DNA of 64,000 nucleotides, from positions 1 to 64,000 of the forward strand of contig NZ_BJCF01000001.1 in assembly GCF_005402965.1 (NCBI RefSeq), in the 5' to 3' direction. A program made the translations under genes and the position numbers. The stretch is from Dolichospermum planctonicum. Lineage in GTDB: Bacteria > Cyanobacteriota > Cyanobacteriia > Cyanobacteriales > Nostocaceae. Shown piece by piece: positions 35,586 to 44,645 of the stretch (position 1 is the first letter of the stretch; each line of letters opens with the position of its first letter). Below the pieces are notes generated by a model that saw only the letters and a program-made list of their open reading frames with translations, was not told where the DNA came from and did no database searches.

Positions 35586-38500
35586 TAATTCAAAATGTTG
35601 GACAACAACCTTTGGCTGGGGTGAAAGTTAAAATCGGTGATATTTCTACTACCACAAATGCAGATGGTTCATTTATTTTGACTTTAAATCAAGTACCATC
35701 TGCTGATGCAGCATTGATTATTGAACCAGGTCAACAGGTCAATAATATTGTTTATCCATCTATTGCGGAAAAACTGCCTTTACTGTTGGGACATGATGTT
35801 TATACCAATGTGAAAAATATTATTGATCGTCCCATTTATTTACCACCAATTGATATTAGTAATGCCCAAACAATTGACCCAACAATTACTCAAACTGTTA
35901 CCAGTGCAGCTATACAGGGTTCAGCAGTAGTAGTTGCTGCTAATACTTTATTCGATCAACAAAATCAACCCTATACAGGACAATTAAGTATTACCACAGT
36001 TCCCACAGAACTTACTCCGGCCGCATTACCAGAAAATCTGCGTCCTGATTTGGTGGTGACAATTCAACCAGGAGAAATGAGATTTAATACTCCTGCACCT
36101 TTGAGTTTACCAAATCTCGCTGGATATGCGCCTGGTACAGAAATGGATTTATGGTCTATTAATCCCCAAACAGGATTGTTTGATAATGTGGGTAAGGGTC
36201 GAGTTAGTGCTGATGGAACTGTAATTAATACCATTAGTGGTGGTATTCGTAATAGTAGTTGGCATTTCTTCGCAGCACCTGCACCAACTCCTAATGATCC
36301 TGATGCTGATGACCGCAACCCAGATGATGGTTGTGATGAATGTAAAGCTACAGCACCAGGAAATTCCGAAGTAGAATTACACTCAGGGGCGGTGATAGAA
36401 ACCCATGATTTAGTACCTTATCAATCTTTAGGAACTAATCGCGGTATCAGTTTACGTTATGATTCGGAACGAGCAGATGCTAGACCAATTTTGCATTTTG
36501 GTTATAACAATGTGCCGAATAATTCTAATTTGAGATTGATGGCTGAATTAACAATTAAACGGGGTGATTTTAAGTTAGAAGTACCCGGTTTTGTTGGAGG
36601 TCAATTTGGCTTAAATGGCGGGGAAAATTTCTGGTCAATTCCTAATGGTGGTGGGAAGATTGATGCTGCACTACAGGCAGATTTGAGAACTTTAGATTCA
36701 GGTCGTTATGATTATGATTTAACCACTGGATTAATGCGATTAAATAATAATCAGTTGAATGGTTCTACTTCTACCAGTAAGGGTAAATTCCTACATATTA
36801 ATACTGTAAATAGTGCTTTTGGTAGTGGTTGGGGATTAGCTGGTTTACAGGAAATATTTGTTAATGCTGATAATTCAGTAATTATTATTGATGGTGATGG
36901 TAGTGAGTTATTGTTTGAAAAGAAAGCAGATAATAGCTATAAATCACCAGTAGGCGATTTTTCCACCTTAGAACGTTTAAATGATGGTACTTTCCGCTGC
37001 ACGATGACAGATAAAACCGTTTATAGTTTCAATGGGGAAAATCTGTTAACAAAAATGCGCGATCGCATTGGTAATGAAACTCAGTATGTCTATGAAAATC
37101 GCCGGTTAATGAAAATGGTTGATCCGGTAGGTTTAGAAACTACTTTTACCTACAGCAATAATAGAATTACAGAAATAACAGATCCTGCTGGTCGTAGCAC
37201 TAAATTAACCTACGATACTAATGGTAATTTAATCAAAATTACAGATCCCGATGGTACAAGTCGTACTTGGGAATATGACCCTAATCATCTAATGATTTCT
37301 GAGGTTGATAAGCGAGGAAATAAAGAACAGACATTCTATGACTTTGCAGGAAGAGCAGATCGAGCTATTCGTAAAGATGGTTCAGAATTAGATTTTGATC
37401 CTGTACAAGTGCAAGGTTTATATGCACCAAATAAAACTATTGATCCCGTAAATGTGCCTCTTGCCTTTCAGTTGGGAAATGCTGCATCTACCTATACAGA
37501 TGCTAATGGTAAGAAAATAGTCAATAATCTTGATCAAGCCGGGCAAATAGTATCATCTTCTGATGAAGTTGGTTTATTACCTGCTGTCCAACGGAATGAA
37601 CATAATCTGGTTACTCGACAAACAGATGCCAGAGGTAACGTTACATCATTTACTTATGATGATAATGGTAATGTCTTGAGTATTCAAGATTCGCTCGCAT
37701 TTATTTCTCCTAGTGGAAATGCTTTAATTATCAGTAATGGTCTAAATACTGATGGAACACCTTTTATAAAAGGATTACTTGAAGAAGCTGGCATTACAAC
37801 TACAATTGTTAATACAGTACCCAATACCTTAACTGGATTCACTCAAGTTATAGATAATAGAGTTGACAATGCATATCCACTAAGCGAAGCAGATCAAGCA
37901 CTTTATTTAGGATTCTTACGGGGAGGAGGGGATTTATTATTAGTAGGTGAAAATAACAATTTTGCTACTCGCAATAATTCTATTTTAAACCTGATTCAAT
38001 TAGCTGGTGGTGGTTCACTGAATTTTGTTGAACCTGCTTTTGTACAAAAAGTTTTATCGCCCTTTAATAGTCCTAATCTGATTTCTGATGGCAATGTCAC
38101 CTATGGAGGGGTAGCAACTGGAGGTGTGACAAATCCAGGAACAGGGCAATTTGTGACAGTAGATAATGCAAATCGGGGTAGTACACTCTACTTTGATGAC
38201 AATGATCTTCCTAACGCTCTTGGTGGCAAACTAACCGTTATGTTTGATACCAACTTTTTCCTGACTACAAATGATGTGACAGATAATCAAAACTTAATTA
38301 AAAATATAATAAGTTTTGAACGTACACCTCGTCGCTATACTTACGATCCAACTTTTAACCAACTCACCAGCATGACTGATGAACTTGGTCATCAAACTCT
38401 TTATCAAATTGATCCCAATAACGGTAATCTTTTATCTCTAACTCAGGTAGTGGGTGAAGTTGGTGGCAATGATGATATTATTACCCAATTTACCTACACA

Positions 38501-41236
38501 AATAATGGCTTAGTTGACCTGATTACTGACCCTCTAGGACGGATTACTGATAGTGATTATGATGCGAATGGTCGTTTAATTTCCATCATCTACGCTAAGG
38601 GAACAGCAGACGAAGCTAAACGCCAATTTGAATATGATTTAGCAGGTAATCAAACCGCAATTATTGATGAAAATAGTAATCGCACTACCTTTGAATATGA
38701 TGCACTGAATCGGTTAGTGAAAATTATTGAAGCTGACCCCGATGGCAATGGTCCTTTAACTTCTCCGATTACTACCTATAGCTATGATGCTGATGGTAAT
38801 TTGATATCAACTACTGATGCTGTAGGTAATGTGAATCAGAATACCTACGATAAGTTGAATCGGTTGATTGAAAATATTGATACACTCAACCAAAAGACCA
38901 GCTATAGTTATGATTCTTTGGGTAATTTACTTTCAGTGGTTGATCCTTTAGGGAATGAAACTGAAAATAAATATGATGCTCGGAATCGGGTGATTGAAAC
39001 AATCGCTCCTGATTTGGGTAGCACTAAGTTTACTTACGATTTGAGTAATAATCTGGCTTCTGTTACTGATCCTGTAAATAATAAGACTATATTTGCTTAT
39101 GATGCACGCGATCGCCTCATTAATGAAACCGACCCATTAGGAAAATCTACTCAATATCAATATGATCCCGTTAATAATTTGATTGCGAAAACTGACCGCA
39201 ATAATCGCCGAACTGAGTTTAAATATGATGACATCAATCGTCTAAATCAGGAAAAATGGGTAGGAACTGATCAGGTAATTAATTACAGCTACGACAAAGC
39301 TAGTAACCAAACTGCGGTTAATGATAAGTTTAGTTCCTTAGCATTTAATTATGACAATAGAGATCGTTTATTGTCTGTAAATAATGCTGGTACTCCTGGT
39401 TTTTCTAATGTTGTCCTTAATTACTCCTACGATAAAGTAGGCAATGTTCTCTCTGTTGCTGACAGGATTAATAATGTGGCAGGTGGCAATAACTCCTACA
39501 GTTATGATGCTTTAAATCGCCTGACTAAATTAACTCAATCGGGTAATAATGTCAGTGATAAAAGAGTTGATTTTGCTTACAATTCTCTTGGACAATATAC
39601 CTCAATTAATCGCTATGCTAACCTCACAGGAACTCAGTTAGTCAATGGCACAACCTACACCTATGATTCTCTCAATCGTCTCACGAATTTAAACCACAGT
39701 AACGGTACAAATAATGTCGCTTTCCATAACTATGTTTATGATGCAGCGAGTCGCATTACTAAAATTACTGATGTTGATGGCGCGACAGATTACACCTACG
39801 ATAATCGCGCCCAGTTAACAGGTGCTAATCACAGTAATGCTAACAACCCAGATGAATCTTACACCTACGATGCAAATGGCAACCGGATCACCTCAAATAT
39901 TCACGGGAATGGGTATGTAACAGGTCAAGGCAACCGCCTACTATCTGATGGTAAATATAATTATGAGTATGACAACGAAGGGAATTTAACCAAGCAGACA
40001 GAAATTGCTACTGGTAAGGTGCAAGAGTTGACCTGGGATTATCGTAACCGCTTAGTGGCTATGGTTGATAAGGACGCTGAAGGTAACGAGACGCAACGGG
40101 TTGAGTTCACCTATGATGCTTTCAATCGCCGCATTGCTAAATCTGTAGATACCAACCCTCAAGATATAACCCCCGCAGTGGTGACACAGTTTATTTATGA
40201 TGGACAGAATGTACTGTTAGAGTTTGTAGATAGTGATGGTGCGGGTGCAAATCAGCCTGTTTTAGATAAACGCTATCTGCATGGTGCAGGTGTTGATCAG
40301 GTTTTGGCACAGGAAAGTGCTGGTAATGTGGTCTGGCATTTAACTGATCATTTGGGAACGATTCGGGATTTGGTGAATAATAGCGGTGCAGTGGTGAATC
40401 ATTTTGTTTATGATTCCTTTGGTCAGGTAATTTCTGAAAGTAATCCTGCTATTGATACTCGTTATCTGTTTACGGGAAGAGAGTTTGATCAGGAGATTGG
40501 GCTTTATTATTACCGTGCGCGGTATTATAACCAAGCTACGGGAAGATTTTTGAGTGAAGATCCGATTGGATTTAATGGTGGGAACACTAACTTATTTGGT
40601 TATGTAGGGAATAGTCCAATATATTCCAATGATCCTAGCGGTGAGTTTGCAAATCTTCTTATCGGTGGAGCAACAAGTGTCTTATTTGGTTATGCTATAT
40701 CAAAGCTTACTGGATCTTGTTATTCTTTAAATGACGCTCTATTTGATTTTGGAACAGGAGCAATAGGAGCGGGTTTAGCAAGTAAAGCAGGGAAATTATT
40801 ACAATTAGGACGAAGAACTGGCATTCCTAATACGGTAGCACGAGTTGTTCCTAGTAATACACCTCTTACAACACTAGGAAAACCAGGTAATCCAGAGGTT
40901 TTTGTAGCTGCTGCTGAGGATATTAAATATTTAAATGCAAATCAAATTGCTTCACGATTAGGAATTGATCCTTCCAAGACAGGAAGTTTTACAGTAATTG
41001 AGTTTTCTCCGAATGGTCTTAAACGAACTTATTCTGGAGCGCCTGGAGTAAACAACAAATATATCGAAGGTGGTTACACATCAGGTGGAGCGAGAGAATA
41101 TTTAGTTCCTAATACATCTATTCCATCTAATGCCTCAGTCCGAACAGTCGGGAATATATTCCCTGAACGAAGTGCTGGTATTGGCGGATTAACAGGAGGC
41201 GCTGGAGGTGCTGGTCGTGATTGTGGATGTGATTAA
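35573..41236 (+). CDS. RHS/YD-repeat polymorphic toxin, 5'-truncated by IS630
   Basis: A 1887-residue frame whose first in-frame start is a TTG inside the IS630 terminal repeat, so the native N-terminus is lost. Visible in order: a carboxypeptidase-regulatory-like domain (PLAGVKVKIGDISTTTNADG), a Cys-containing linker (DDGCDECK), and many YD repeats such as TYDANGNRIT. A non-YD insert lies at residues ~708-916. The RHS core follows, with FTGREFDQEIGLYYYRARYY and SEDPIGFNGG...YSNDPSG (ending near residue 1686). A ~200-residue tip follows with EVFVAAAEDIKYLNANQIAS and GGYTSGGAREYLVPN, resembling polymorphic toxin type 10. No secretion signal remains, and no immunity gene directly follows. Confidence 0.85.
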   Translation: MATAIIQNVGQQPLAGVKVKIGDISTTTNADGSFILTLNQVPSADAALIIEPGQQVNNIVYPSIAEKLPLLLGHDVYTNVKNIIDRPIYLPPIDISNAQTIDPTITQTVTSAAIQGSAVVVAANTLFDQQNQPYTGQLSITTVPTELTPAALPENLRPDLVVTIQPGEMRFNTPAPLSLPNLAGYAPGTEMDLWSINPQTGLFDNVGKGRVSADGTVINTISGGIRNSSWHFFAAPAPTPNDPDADDRNPDDGCDECKATAPGNSEVELHSGAVIETHDLVPYQSLGTNRGISLRYDSERADARPILHFGYNNVPNNSNLRLMAELTIKRGDFKLEVPGFVGGQFGLNGGENFWSIPNGGGKIDAALQADLRTLDSGRYDYDLTTGLMRLNNNQLNGSTSTSKGKFLHINTVNSAFGSGWGLAGLQEIFVNADNSVIIIDGDGSELLFEKKADNSYKSPVGDFSTLERLNDGTFRCTMTDKTVYSFNGENLLTKMRDRIGNETQYVYENRRLMKMVDPVGLETTFTYSNNRITEITDPAGRSTKLTYDTNGNLIKITDPDGTSRTWEYDPNHLMISEVDKRGNKEQTFYDFAGRADRAIRKDGSELDFDPVQVQGLYAPNKTIDPVNVPLAFQLGNAASTYTDANGKKIVNNLDQAGQIVSSSDEVGLLPAVQRNEHNLVTRQTDARGNVTSFTYDDNGNVLSIQDSLAFISPSGNALIISNGLNTDGTPFIKGLLEEAGITTTIVNTVPNTLTGFTQVIDNRVDNAYPLSEADQALYLGFLRGGGDLLLVGENNNFATRNNSILNLIQLAGGGSLNFVEPAFVQKVLSPFNSPNLISDGNVTYGGVATGGVTNPGTGQFVTVDNANRGSTLYFDDNDLPNALGGKLTVMFDTNFFLTTNDVTDNQNLIKNIISFERTPRRYTYDPTFNQLTSMTDELGHQTLYQIDPNNGNLLSLTQVVGEVGGNDDIITQFTYTNNGLVDLITDPLGRITDSDYDANGRLISIIYAKGTADEAKRQFEYDLAGNQTAIIDENSNRTTFEYDALNRLVKIIEADPDGNGPLTSPITTYSYDADGNLISTTDAVGNVNQNTYDKLNRLIENIDTLNQKTSYSYDSLGNLLSVVDPLGNETENKYDARNRVIETIAPDLGSTKFTYDLSNNLASVTDPVNNKTIFAYDARDRLINETDPLGKSTQYQYDPVNNLIAKTDRNNRRTEFKYDDINRLNQEKWVGTDQVINYSYDKASNQTAVNDKFSSLAFNYDNRDRLLSVNNAGTPGFSNVVLNYSYDKVGNVLSVADRINNVAGGNNSYSYDALNRLTKLTQSGNNVSDKRVDFAYNSLGQYTSINRYANLTGTQLVNGTTYTYDSLNRLTNLNHSNGTNNVAFHNYVYDAASRITKITDVDGATDYTYDNRAQLTGANHSNANNPDESYTYDANGNRITSNIHGNGYVTGQGNRLLSDGKYNYEYDNEGNLTKQTEIATGKVQELTWDYRNRLVAMVDKDAEGNETQRVEFTYDAFNRRIAKSVDTNPQDITPAVVTQFIYDGQNVLLEFVDSDGAGANQPVLDKRYLHGAGVDQVLAQESAGNVVWHLTDHLGTIRDLVNNSGAVVNHFVYDSFGQVISESNPAIDTRYLFTGREFDQEIGLYYYRARYYNQATGRFLSEDPIGFNGGNTNLFGYVGNSPIYSNDPSGEFANLLIGGATSVLFGYAISKLTGSCYSLNDALFDFGTGAIGAGLASKAGKLLQLGRRTGIPNTVARVVPSNTPLTTLGKPGNPEVFVAAAEDIKYLNANQIASRLGIDPSKTGSFTVIEFSPNGLKRTYSGAPGVNNKYIEGGYTSGGAREYLVPNTSIPSNASVRTVGNIFPERSAGIGGLTGGAGGAGRDCGCD

Positions 41237-41272
41237 TGTGAAAACTTGATCGCTGTTTGGGGATGTGGGGGT

Positions 41273-41305
41273 GCGATAGCGCAAGCGCTGCTGCAAGCAG
41301 TTCGC
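41273..41305. repeat. Split-HIP1 hairpin repeat 1
   Basis: GCGATAGCG...GTTCGC encloses CAAGCGCTGCTGCAAGCA. The outer GCGAT + CGC equals a HIP1 octamer interrupted by about 25 bases. It lies in the 175-base gap between the RHS gene and the first antitoxin, and an intact GCGATCGC follows 20 bases later (41324). Confidence 0.8.
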
Positions 41306-41411
41306 TTTTGGGAATGTGAGGGGCGATCGCTTTGATGCTTTCAGGAATGGTAAAGGAAATAAACTGAGGTATAATAGAACTAACAAGCAAATAAAGACTA
41401 GGAAAATAGAT

Positions 41412-41630
41412 ATGATTACAGTAGAATTTCAAACCACTATTGAAAATGGGATGATCAAAATTCCCGAACAGTACCAACAACAGTTAAAACAACCCAATAT
41501 AGTTAAAGTCACTCTTCAACAAGACACTTCTGAACAGTCTGTAAATTACCTCCAATATTTATTAGAACATCCGTTAAATATAGAAAAATTAACTCCAATG
41601 AAACGAGAAGGAATTTACGAAAACGAATAA
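41412..41630 (+). CDS. Antitoxin of PIN pair 1
   Basis: A 72-residue protein, MITVEFQTTIENGMIKIPEQ..., with a swapped-hairpin-like N-terminus (GMIKIPEQYQQQL) similar to AbrB/MazE-type antitoxins and an acidic tail. The toxin begins four bases after its stop. I chose ATG 41412; the longer frame runs into the repeat. It is the first module of the island. Confidence 0.75.
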   Translation: MITVEFQTTIENGMIKIPEQYQQQLKQPNIVKVTLQQDTSEQSVNYLQYLLEHPLNIEKLTPMKREGIYENE

Positions 41631-41634
41631 AAAA

Positions 41635-42033
41635 ATGACATTTTTAGATTCAAATATCTGGATATATGCACTTAATCAGAGTCAAGATATCCGAAAACAT
41701 CAAATTGCTAACCATCTAGCCACACAAACAGGACTTTATTTAAGTACTCAGGTAATCAATGAAGTTTGTGTAAACTTAATCAAAAAAGGAAATTTTTCTG
41801 AAAATCAAATTCAAAATCTTATTCAAGGTTTTTATCAAATTCATCATATCATTGAACTTGATTTGAATATATTGTTAACAGCATCCACATTAAGAACAAA
41901 ATATTTATTCTCATTTTGGGATAGTTTAATTATCGCCAGCGCACTATCAGTTAATGTGAATCAACTCTATTCAGAGGATATGCAACACGGTTTTACAGTG
42001 GAAGGATTACAGATTATTAATCCTTTTCTCTAA
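41635..42033 (+). CDS. PIN-domain toxin 1 (VapC-like)
   Basis: A 132-residue PIN ribonuclease. MTFLDSNIWIYALN has the first Asp, VINEVCVNLIKKG the Glu, and FSFWDSLIIASAL the third acid. QLYSEDMQHGFTVEGLQIINPF ends with the fourth acidic residue and the typical VapC tail. It is expected to cleave RNA (tRNA or rRNA loops) when freed from its antitoxin. All catalytic residues are present, so this module looks intact. Confidence 0.88.
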   Translation: MTFLDSNIWIYALNQSQDIRKHQIANHLATQTGLYLSTQVINEVCVNLIKKGNFSENQIQNLIQGFYQIHHIIELDLNILLTASTLRTKYLFSFWDSLIIASALSVNVNQLYSEDMQHGFTVEGLQIINPFL

Positions 42034-42058
42034 GCGATCGCTTTTGGGGAATGGGAGG

Positions 42059-42090
42059 GCGATAGCGAGGCGCTGCTGCAAGCAGTTCGC
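42059..42090. repeat. Split-HIP1 hairpin repeat 2
   Basis: GCGATAGCGAGGCGCTGCTG...GTTCGC, preceded by an intact HIP1 at 42035 and followed by GCGATCG near 42109. It uses the CTGCTGCAAGCAG insert type and lies in the gap between modules 1 and 2. Confidence 0.8.
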
Positions 42091-42183
42091 TTTTTAGGGA
42101 TGTAAGGGGCGATCGTTGGTTTTAGAAATTGGTGCGATCGCGCTAAAATGATTGCAGTAGTATCTTGCAAGGTAGCCAACTAT

Positions 42184-42408
42184 ATGCCATTAAAAGAACT
42201 CTTAAACGAAGCTAAAAATTTAGACATTCAGGAGCAAATCCAACTAGCTACACAACTATTGCAATGGGTAGAAATAAAGATTAATCAAAAGTCTCAAGAC
42301 TCCTCATCCAAACAGCTACGCCAAGCAGGACTTGGTTTAGGATCTTGCATATTTACTGCTGATTTTGACGATCCATTACCCGATGAATTTTGGCTAGGAG
42401 AATCATGA
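42184..42408 (+). CDS. DUF2281-like antitoxin of PIN pair 2
   Basis: A 74-residue protein, MPLKELLNEAKNLDIQEQIQ..., with a helical N-terminus and the tail FDDPLPDEFWLGES that is typical of cyanobacterial DUF2281-type antitoxins. Its TGA overlaps the toxin ATG (ATGA at 42405-42408). ATG 42148 is an alternative start but adds 12 atypical residues. The antitoxin is intact, but the toxin is frameshifted. Confidence 0.75.
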   Translation: MPLKELLNEAKNLDIQEQIQLATQLLQWVEIKINQKSQDSSSKQLRQAGLGLGSCIFTADFDDPLPDEFWLGES

Positions 42409-42796
42409 AATTGTTGCTTGATACTCATGCTTTCATGTGGTGGCATAGCGATCCAGAGTGTATTCCTAAAAGCACAATACACTTACTTCAAGATCCTGAT
42501 AATGAAGTAATTATTAGCGTTGTCAGTCTATGGGAAATGCAAATCAAAATTCAGCTAGGCAAACTTGCTTTGCTCTCAGAGACGATCTAGAACTTATGCT
42601 AAAGATTCAGTGGGAGCGAAATAATATCAGGTTAATATCTGCAACACTTCCTCATATTTTGGAATTAAAAACTTTACCACTGCACCATAAAGATCCCTTT
42701 GATAGAATGCTTATAGCTCAATCCAAAGTTGAAAATGCAACATTAGTTAGCCGTGACTCCGTTTTTAAAAGTTACGAATGCTCCGTGATTTGGTAA
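42405..42796 (+). pseudogene. PIN-domain toxin 2, frameshifted
   Basis: Frame one reads LLLDTHAFMWWHSDP and VVSLWEMQIKIQLGKLALL, then ends at TAG (42588-42590). The -1 frame continues LRDDLELMLKIQWERNNIR, HKDPFDRMLIAQ and SRDSVFKSY, the normal C-terminal half with two acidic sites. The shift falls around 42565-42587. All PIN residues exist but in two frames, so no active toxin is expected unless ribosomes slip; no slippery heptamer is evident. Confidence 0.85.
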
Positions 42797-42840
42797 TTAT
42801 CATCTTGTGAAATTAGCGATCGCTTTTGGGGTGTGGGAGT

Positions 42841-42922
42841 GTGATAGCGCAAGCGCTGACTTGTCAGTTCGCTTTTTAGGGATGTCAGGGGCGATAGCGC
42901 AAGCGCTGACTTGTCAGTTCGC
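42841..42922. repeat. Split-HIP1 hairpin repeats 3 and 4 (direct pair)
   Basis: Two copies (42841-42872 and 42891-42922), 50 bases apart, share an identical inner GATAGCGCAAGCGCTGACTT followed by GTCAGTTCGC; the first has GTGAT for GCGAT. Both use the CTGACTTGTCAG insert. An intact HIP1 lies at 42816. Located between modules 2 and 3. Confidence 0.8.
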
Positions 42923-42995
42923 TTTTGGGATGTGGGAATGCGATCCCTATAACCAGTAATATAAAAAGCAGTAGTACAGTGGCTAAACATGAAAC

Positions 42996-43451
42996 ATGAC
43001 TCTCATTTATCTAGACTATAACTGCTTTCAGCGTGGCTTTGATGATCCAAGACAAGTTAGAATCCAAATGGAGGCTGTAGCTTGCCAAGAGATATTTACT
43101 CAAGCTCAAACAGAACAGGTAACTCTAGTTTGGTCTTTTATGCACCAAGATGAAACCGAATTATGTCCATTCATTGATCGTAAATATGCAGTGTTGGGCA
43201 TGATCAGTTTGTGTAAAATAAAGGTAGCTCCAAAAACTGAAATAGTAGAACAAGCCCGTTTATTTCAGCAGTCGGCTAACCTATCAAGTAAAGATGCTTT
43301 ACACTTGGCCTGTGCTGTTAATATTCAAGCTGATTTTTTCTTGACTTGTGATGAAAGTTTGAGGAAGCAATCTCAAAAATTACAGCTAGAGATAGCAATC
43401 ATGAACCCTATTGACTATATTAGGAAGAATGAAAATTATGAAAATCAATAA
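42996..43451 (+). CDS. PIN-domain toxin 3
   Basis: A 151-residue PIN protein: IYLDYNCFQRGFDD (first Asp), the central MHQDETELCPF segment, SSKDALHLACAV (third acid) and DFFLTCDESL (last acid). It comes before its antitoxin, the reverse of the usual order. The toxin stop lies inside the next gene, a 14-base overlap that couples the two. The frame is intact. Confidence 0.82.
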   Translation: MTLIYLDYNCFQRGFDDPRQVRIQMEAVACQEIFTQAQTEQVTLVWSFMHQDETELCPFIDRKYAVLGMISLCKIKVAPKTEIVEQARLFQQSANLSSKDALHLACAVNIQADFFLTCDESLRKQSQKLQLEIAIMNPIDYIRKNENYENQ

Positions 43452-43647
43452 TATTATGGATGATACAGAAATTAGAGTACAAGGTATAAATGCTCTGTAT
43501 AAGTCTCTTGGTTCAGCCGCAGCTATACGTTTTTTGAACTTACTACACAAAACGCCTACTGATTATGTAGAAATCTCTCGCACAATATATAAAGATCAAA
43601 CTATAGATGAAATTTTTGCTAGAGCAAAAGAAAATTGGCAAGATTAA
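43438..43647 (+). CDS. Antitoxin-like small protein of PIN pair 3
   Basis: A 69-residue protein, MKINNIMDDTEIRVQGINAL..., with ALYKSLGSAAAIRFLNLLH and an acidic end IFARAKENWQD. Proteins of this type accompany PIN toxins in cyanobacteria. It overlaps the toxin 3' end by 14 bases. ATG 43429 is an alternative start. The DNA-binding fold was not recognised. Confidence 0.7.
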   Translation: MKINNIMDDTEIRVQGINALYKSLGSAAAIRFLNLLHKTPTDYVEISRTIYKDQTIDEIFARAKENWQD

Positions 43648-43687
43648 TTAGCTCATGCGATCGCCTTTCTGTTCAGGATGTGGGAGT

Positions 43688-43720
43688 GTGCGTAAGCGAA
43701 GCGCTGCTGCAAGCAGTTCG
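43688..43720. repeat. Split-HIP1-type hairpin repeat 5 (GTGCGTAAGCG variant)
   Basis: GTGCGTAAGCGAAGCGCTGC...AGTTCG uses GTGCGTAAGCG instead of GCGATAGCG as the left arm. It has the same CTGCTGCAAGCAG insert. An intact HIP1-like GCGATCGC precedes it at 43657. Located between modules 3 and 4. Confidence 0.75.
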
Positions 43721-43805
43721 GTTTTTGGGAATGTGAGGGAGAGCGATCATATTTTTAGAGGTATAATAGAACATAAAATGTATAAGTCCATTGCAAAAAA
43801 CAAAA

Positions 43806-44072
43806 ATGATATCTATCAAGCTAGATCGAGAAACGGAAACATACCTAGCAGAAATCATTACTCAAGAGAATACTACCTCTGAAGAACTGCTAAAAAAACT
43901 AATTTATCAACATTGGCAAACCATAAAACCTCGTCAAACCCTAGCTCAAAGACGAGGAAAACATCCAGAAAACCTATTACAAGATGCTGCTCCTAATTTA
44001 TCATTACGAGAAAATCGTAAAAAAGACGTTGCAGAGCATATTCAAAACCGCCATCAAAAATATCATCAATGA
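43806..44072 (+). CDS. Antitoxin of PIN pair 4
   Basis: An 88-residue protein: ISIKLDRETETYLAEIITQE resembles a ribbon-helix-helix N-terminus for operator binding, followed by a basic/acidic tail (RRGKHPENLLQDAAPNLSLR). Its TGA overlaps the toxin ATG by four bases (44069-44072). ATG 43806 is preferred over the TTG at 43791. The module looks intact. Confidence 0.78.
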   Translation: MISIKLDRETETYLAEIITQENTTSEELLKKLIYQHWQTIKPRQTLAQRRGKHPENLLQDAAPNLSLRENRKKDVAEHIQNRHQKYHQ

Positions 44073-44503
44073 ATGATTATCCTCCTATTATTCTTACTGA
44101 TAGCAGTATTTTATTTGCTTACTACAGCGTGCAAGATAATTATCATAAATCCGTTTGTAACTTTTTTGAACAATGTTCAAGTGAACTGATTACAACTATT
44201 CCTTGCGTGACCGAAGTGATGTATCTTTTGAGTAGAGATTATCGGACACAAAATGAATTTCTCAATGATTTAGCTCAAAAACTTTATCGTTGTATTCCTC
44301 TAATACCAGAAGATTTTACTCGCATTAGAGAACTTAATCAACAGTATGCAGACTTACCAGGGGATTTTGCTGATTTGTCATTAATTACTATCTCTGAACG
44401 GCTCAATATTTCATCAATTATTACATTAGATAGTGATTTTGATATTTACCGCAGTTATCGAAAACAGCCTTTTGAAAGAGTGTATTTAGATTTACAACGT
44501 TAG
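44069..44503 (+). CDS. PIN-domain toxin 4
   Basis: A 144-residue PIN protein: IILTDSSILFAYYSV (first Asp), CVTEVMYLLSRD (Glu), LPGDFADLSLITISE (third acid) and IITLDSDFDIYRSY (fourth acid), ending FERVYLDL. All catalytic residues are present, and it is coupled to the antitoxin by ATGA. A likely active endoribonuclease. Confidence 0.85.
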   Translation: MNDYPPIILTDSSILFAYYSVQDNYHKSVCNFFEQCSSELITTIPCVTEVMYLLSRDYRTQNEFLNDLAQKLYRCIPLIPEDFTRIRELNQQYADLPGDFADLSLITISERLNISSIITLDSDFDIYRSYRKQPFERVYLDLQR

Positions 44504-44506
44504 AGA

Positions 44507-44535
44507 ATGATAGCGAAGCGCGACCTAGTAATCGC
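44507..44535. repeat. Split-HIP1-type hairpin repeat 6 (CCTAG variant)
   Basis: ATGATAGCGAAGCGCGACCT...AATCGC carries the GACCTAG insert instead of CTGCTGCAAGCAG. Partial HIP1 motifs (GCGATCG) follow near 44582 and 44619. Located between modules 4 and 5. Confidence 0.7.
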
Positions 44536-44645
44536 CTTTTTTGGGATGTGGGGGCGATTGGGGCAACATAAATTATTGAGAGCGATCGTTCCTGGGATGG
44601 GAGGTATAATTGGGGGATGCGATCGTTGTGTCATGGTGTACGTTT

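Noticed and set aside
42405-42796. Programmed frameshift in VapC 2
   Set aside because: No slippery heptamer or downstream structure is evident at the switch, and neighbouring modules are decayed too.
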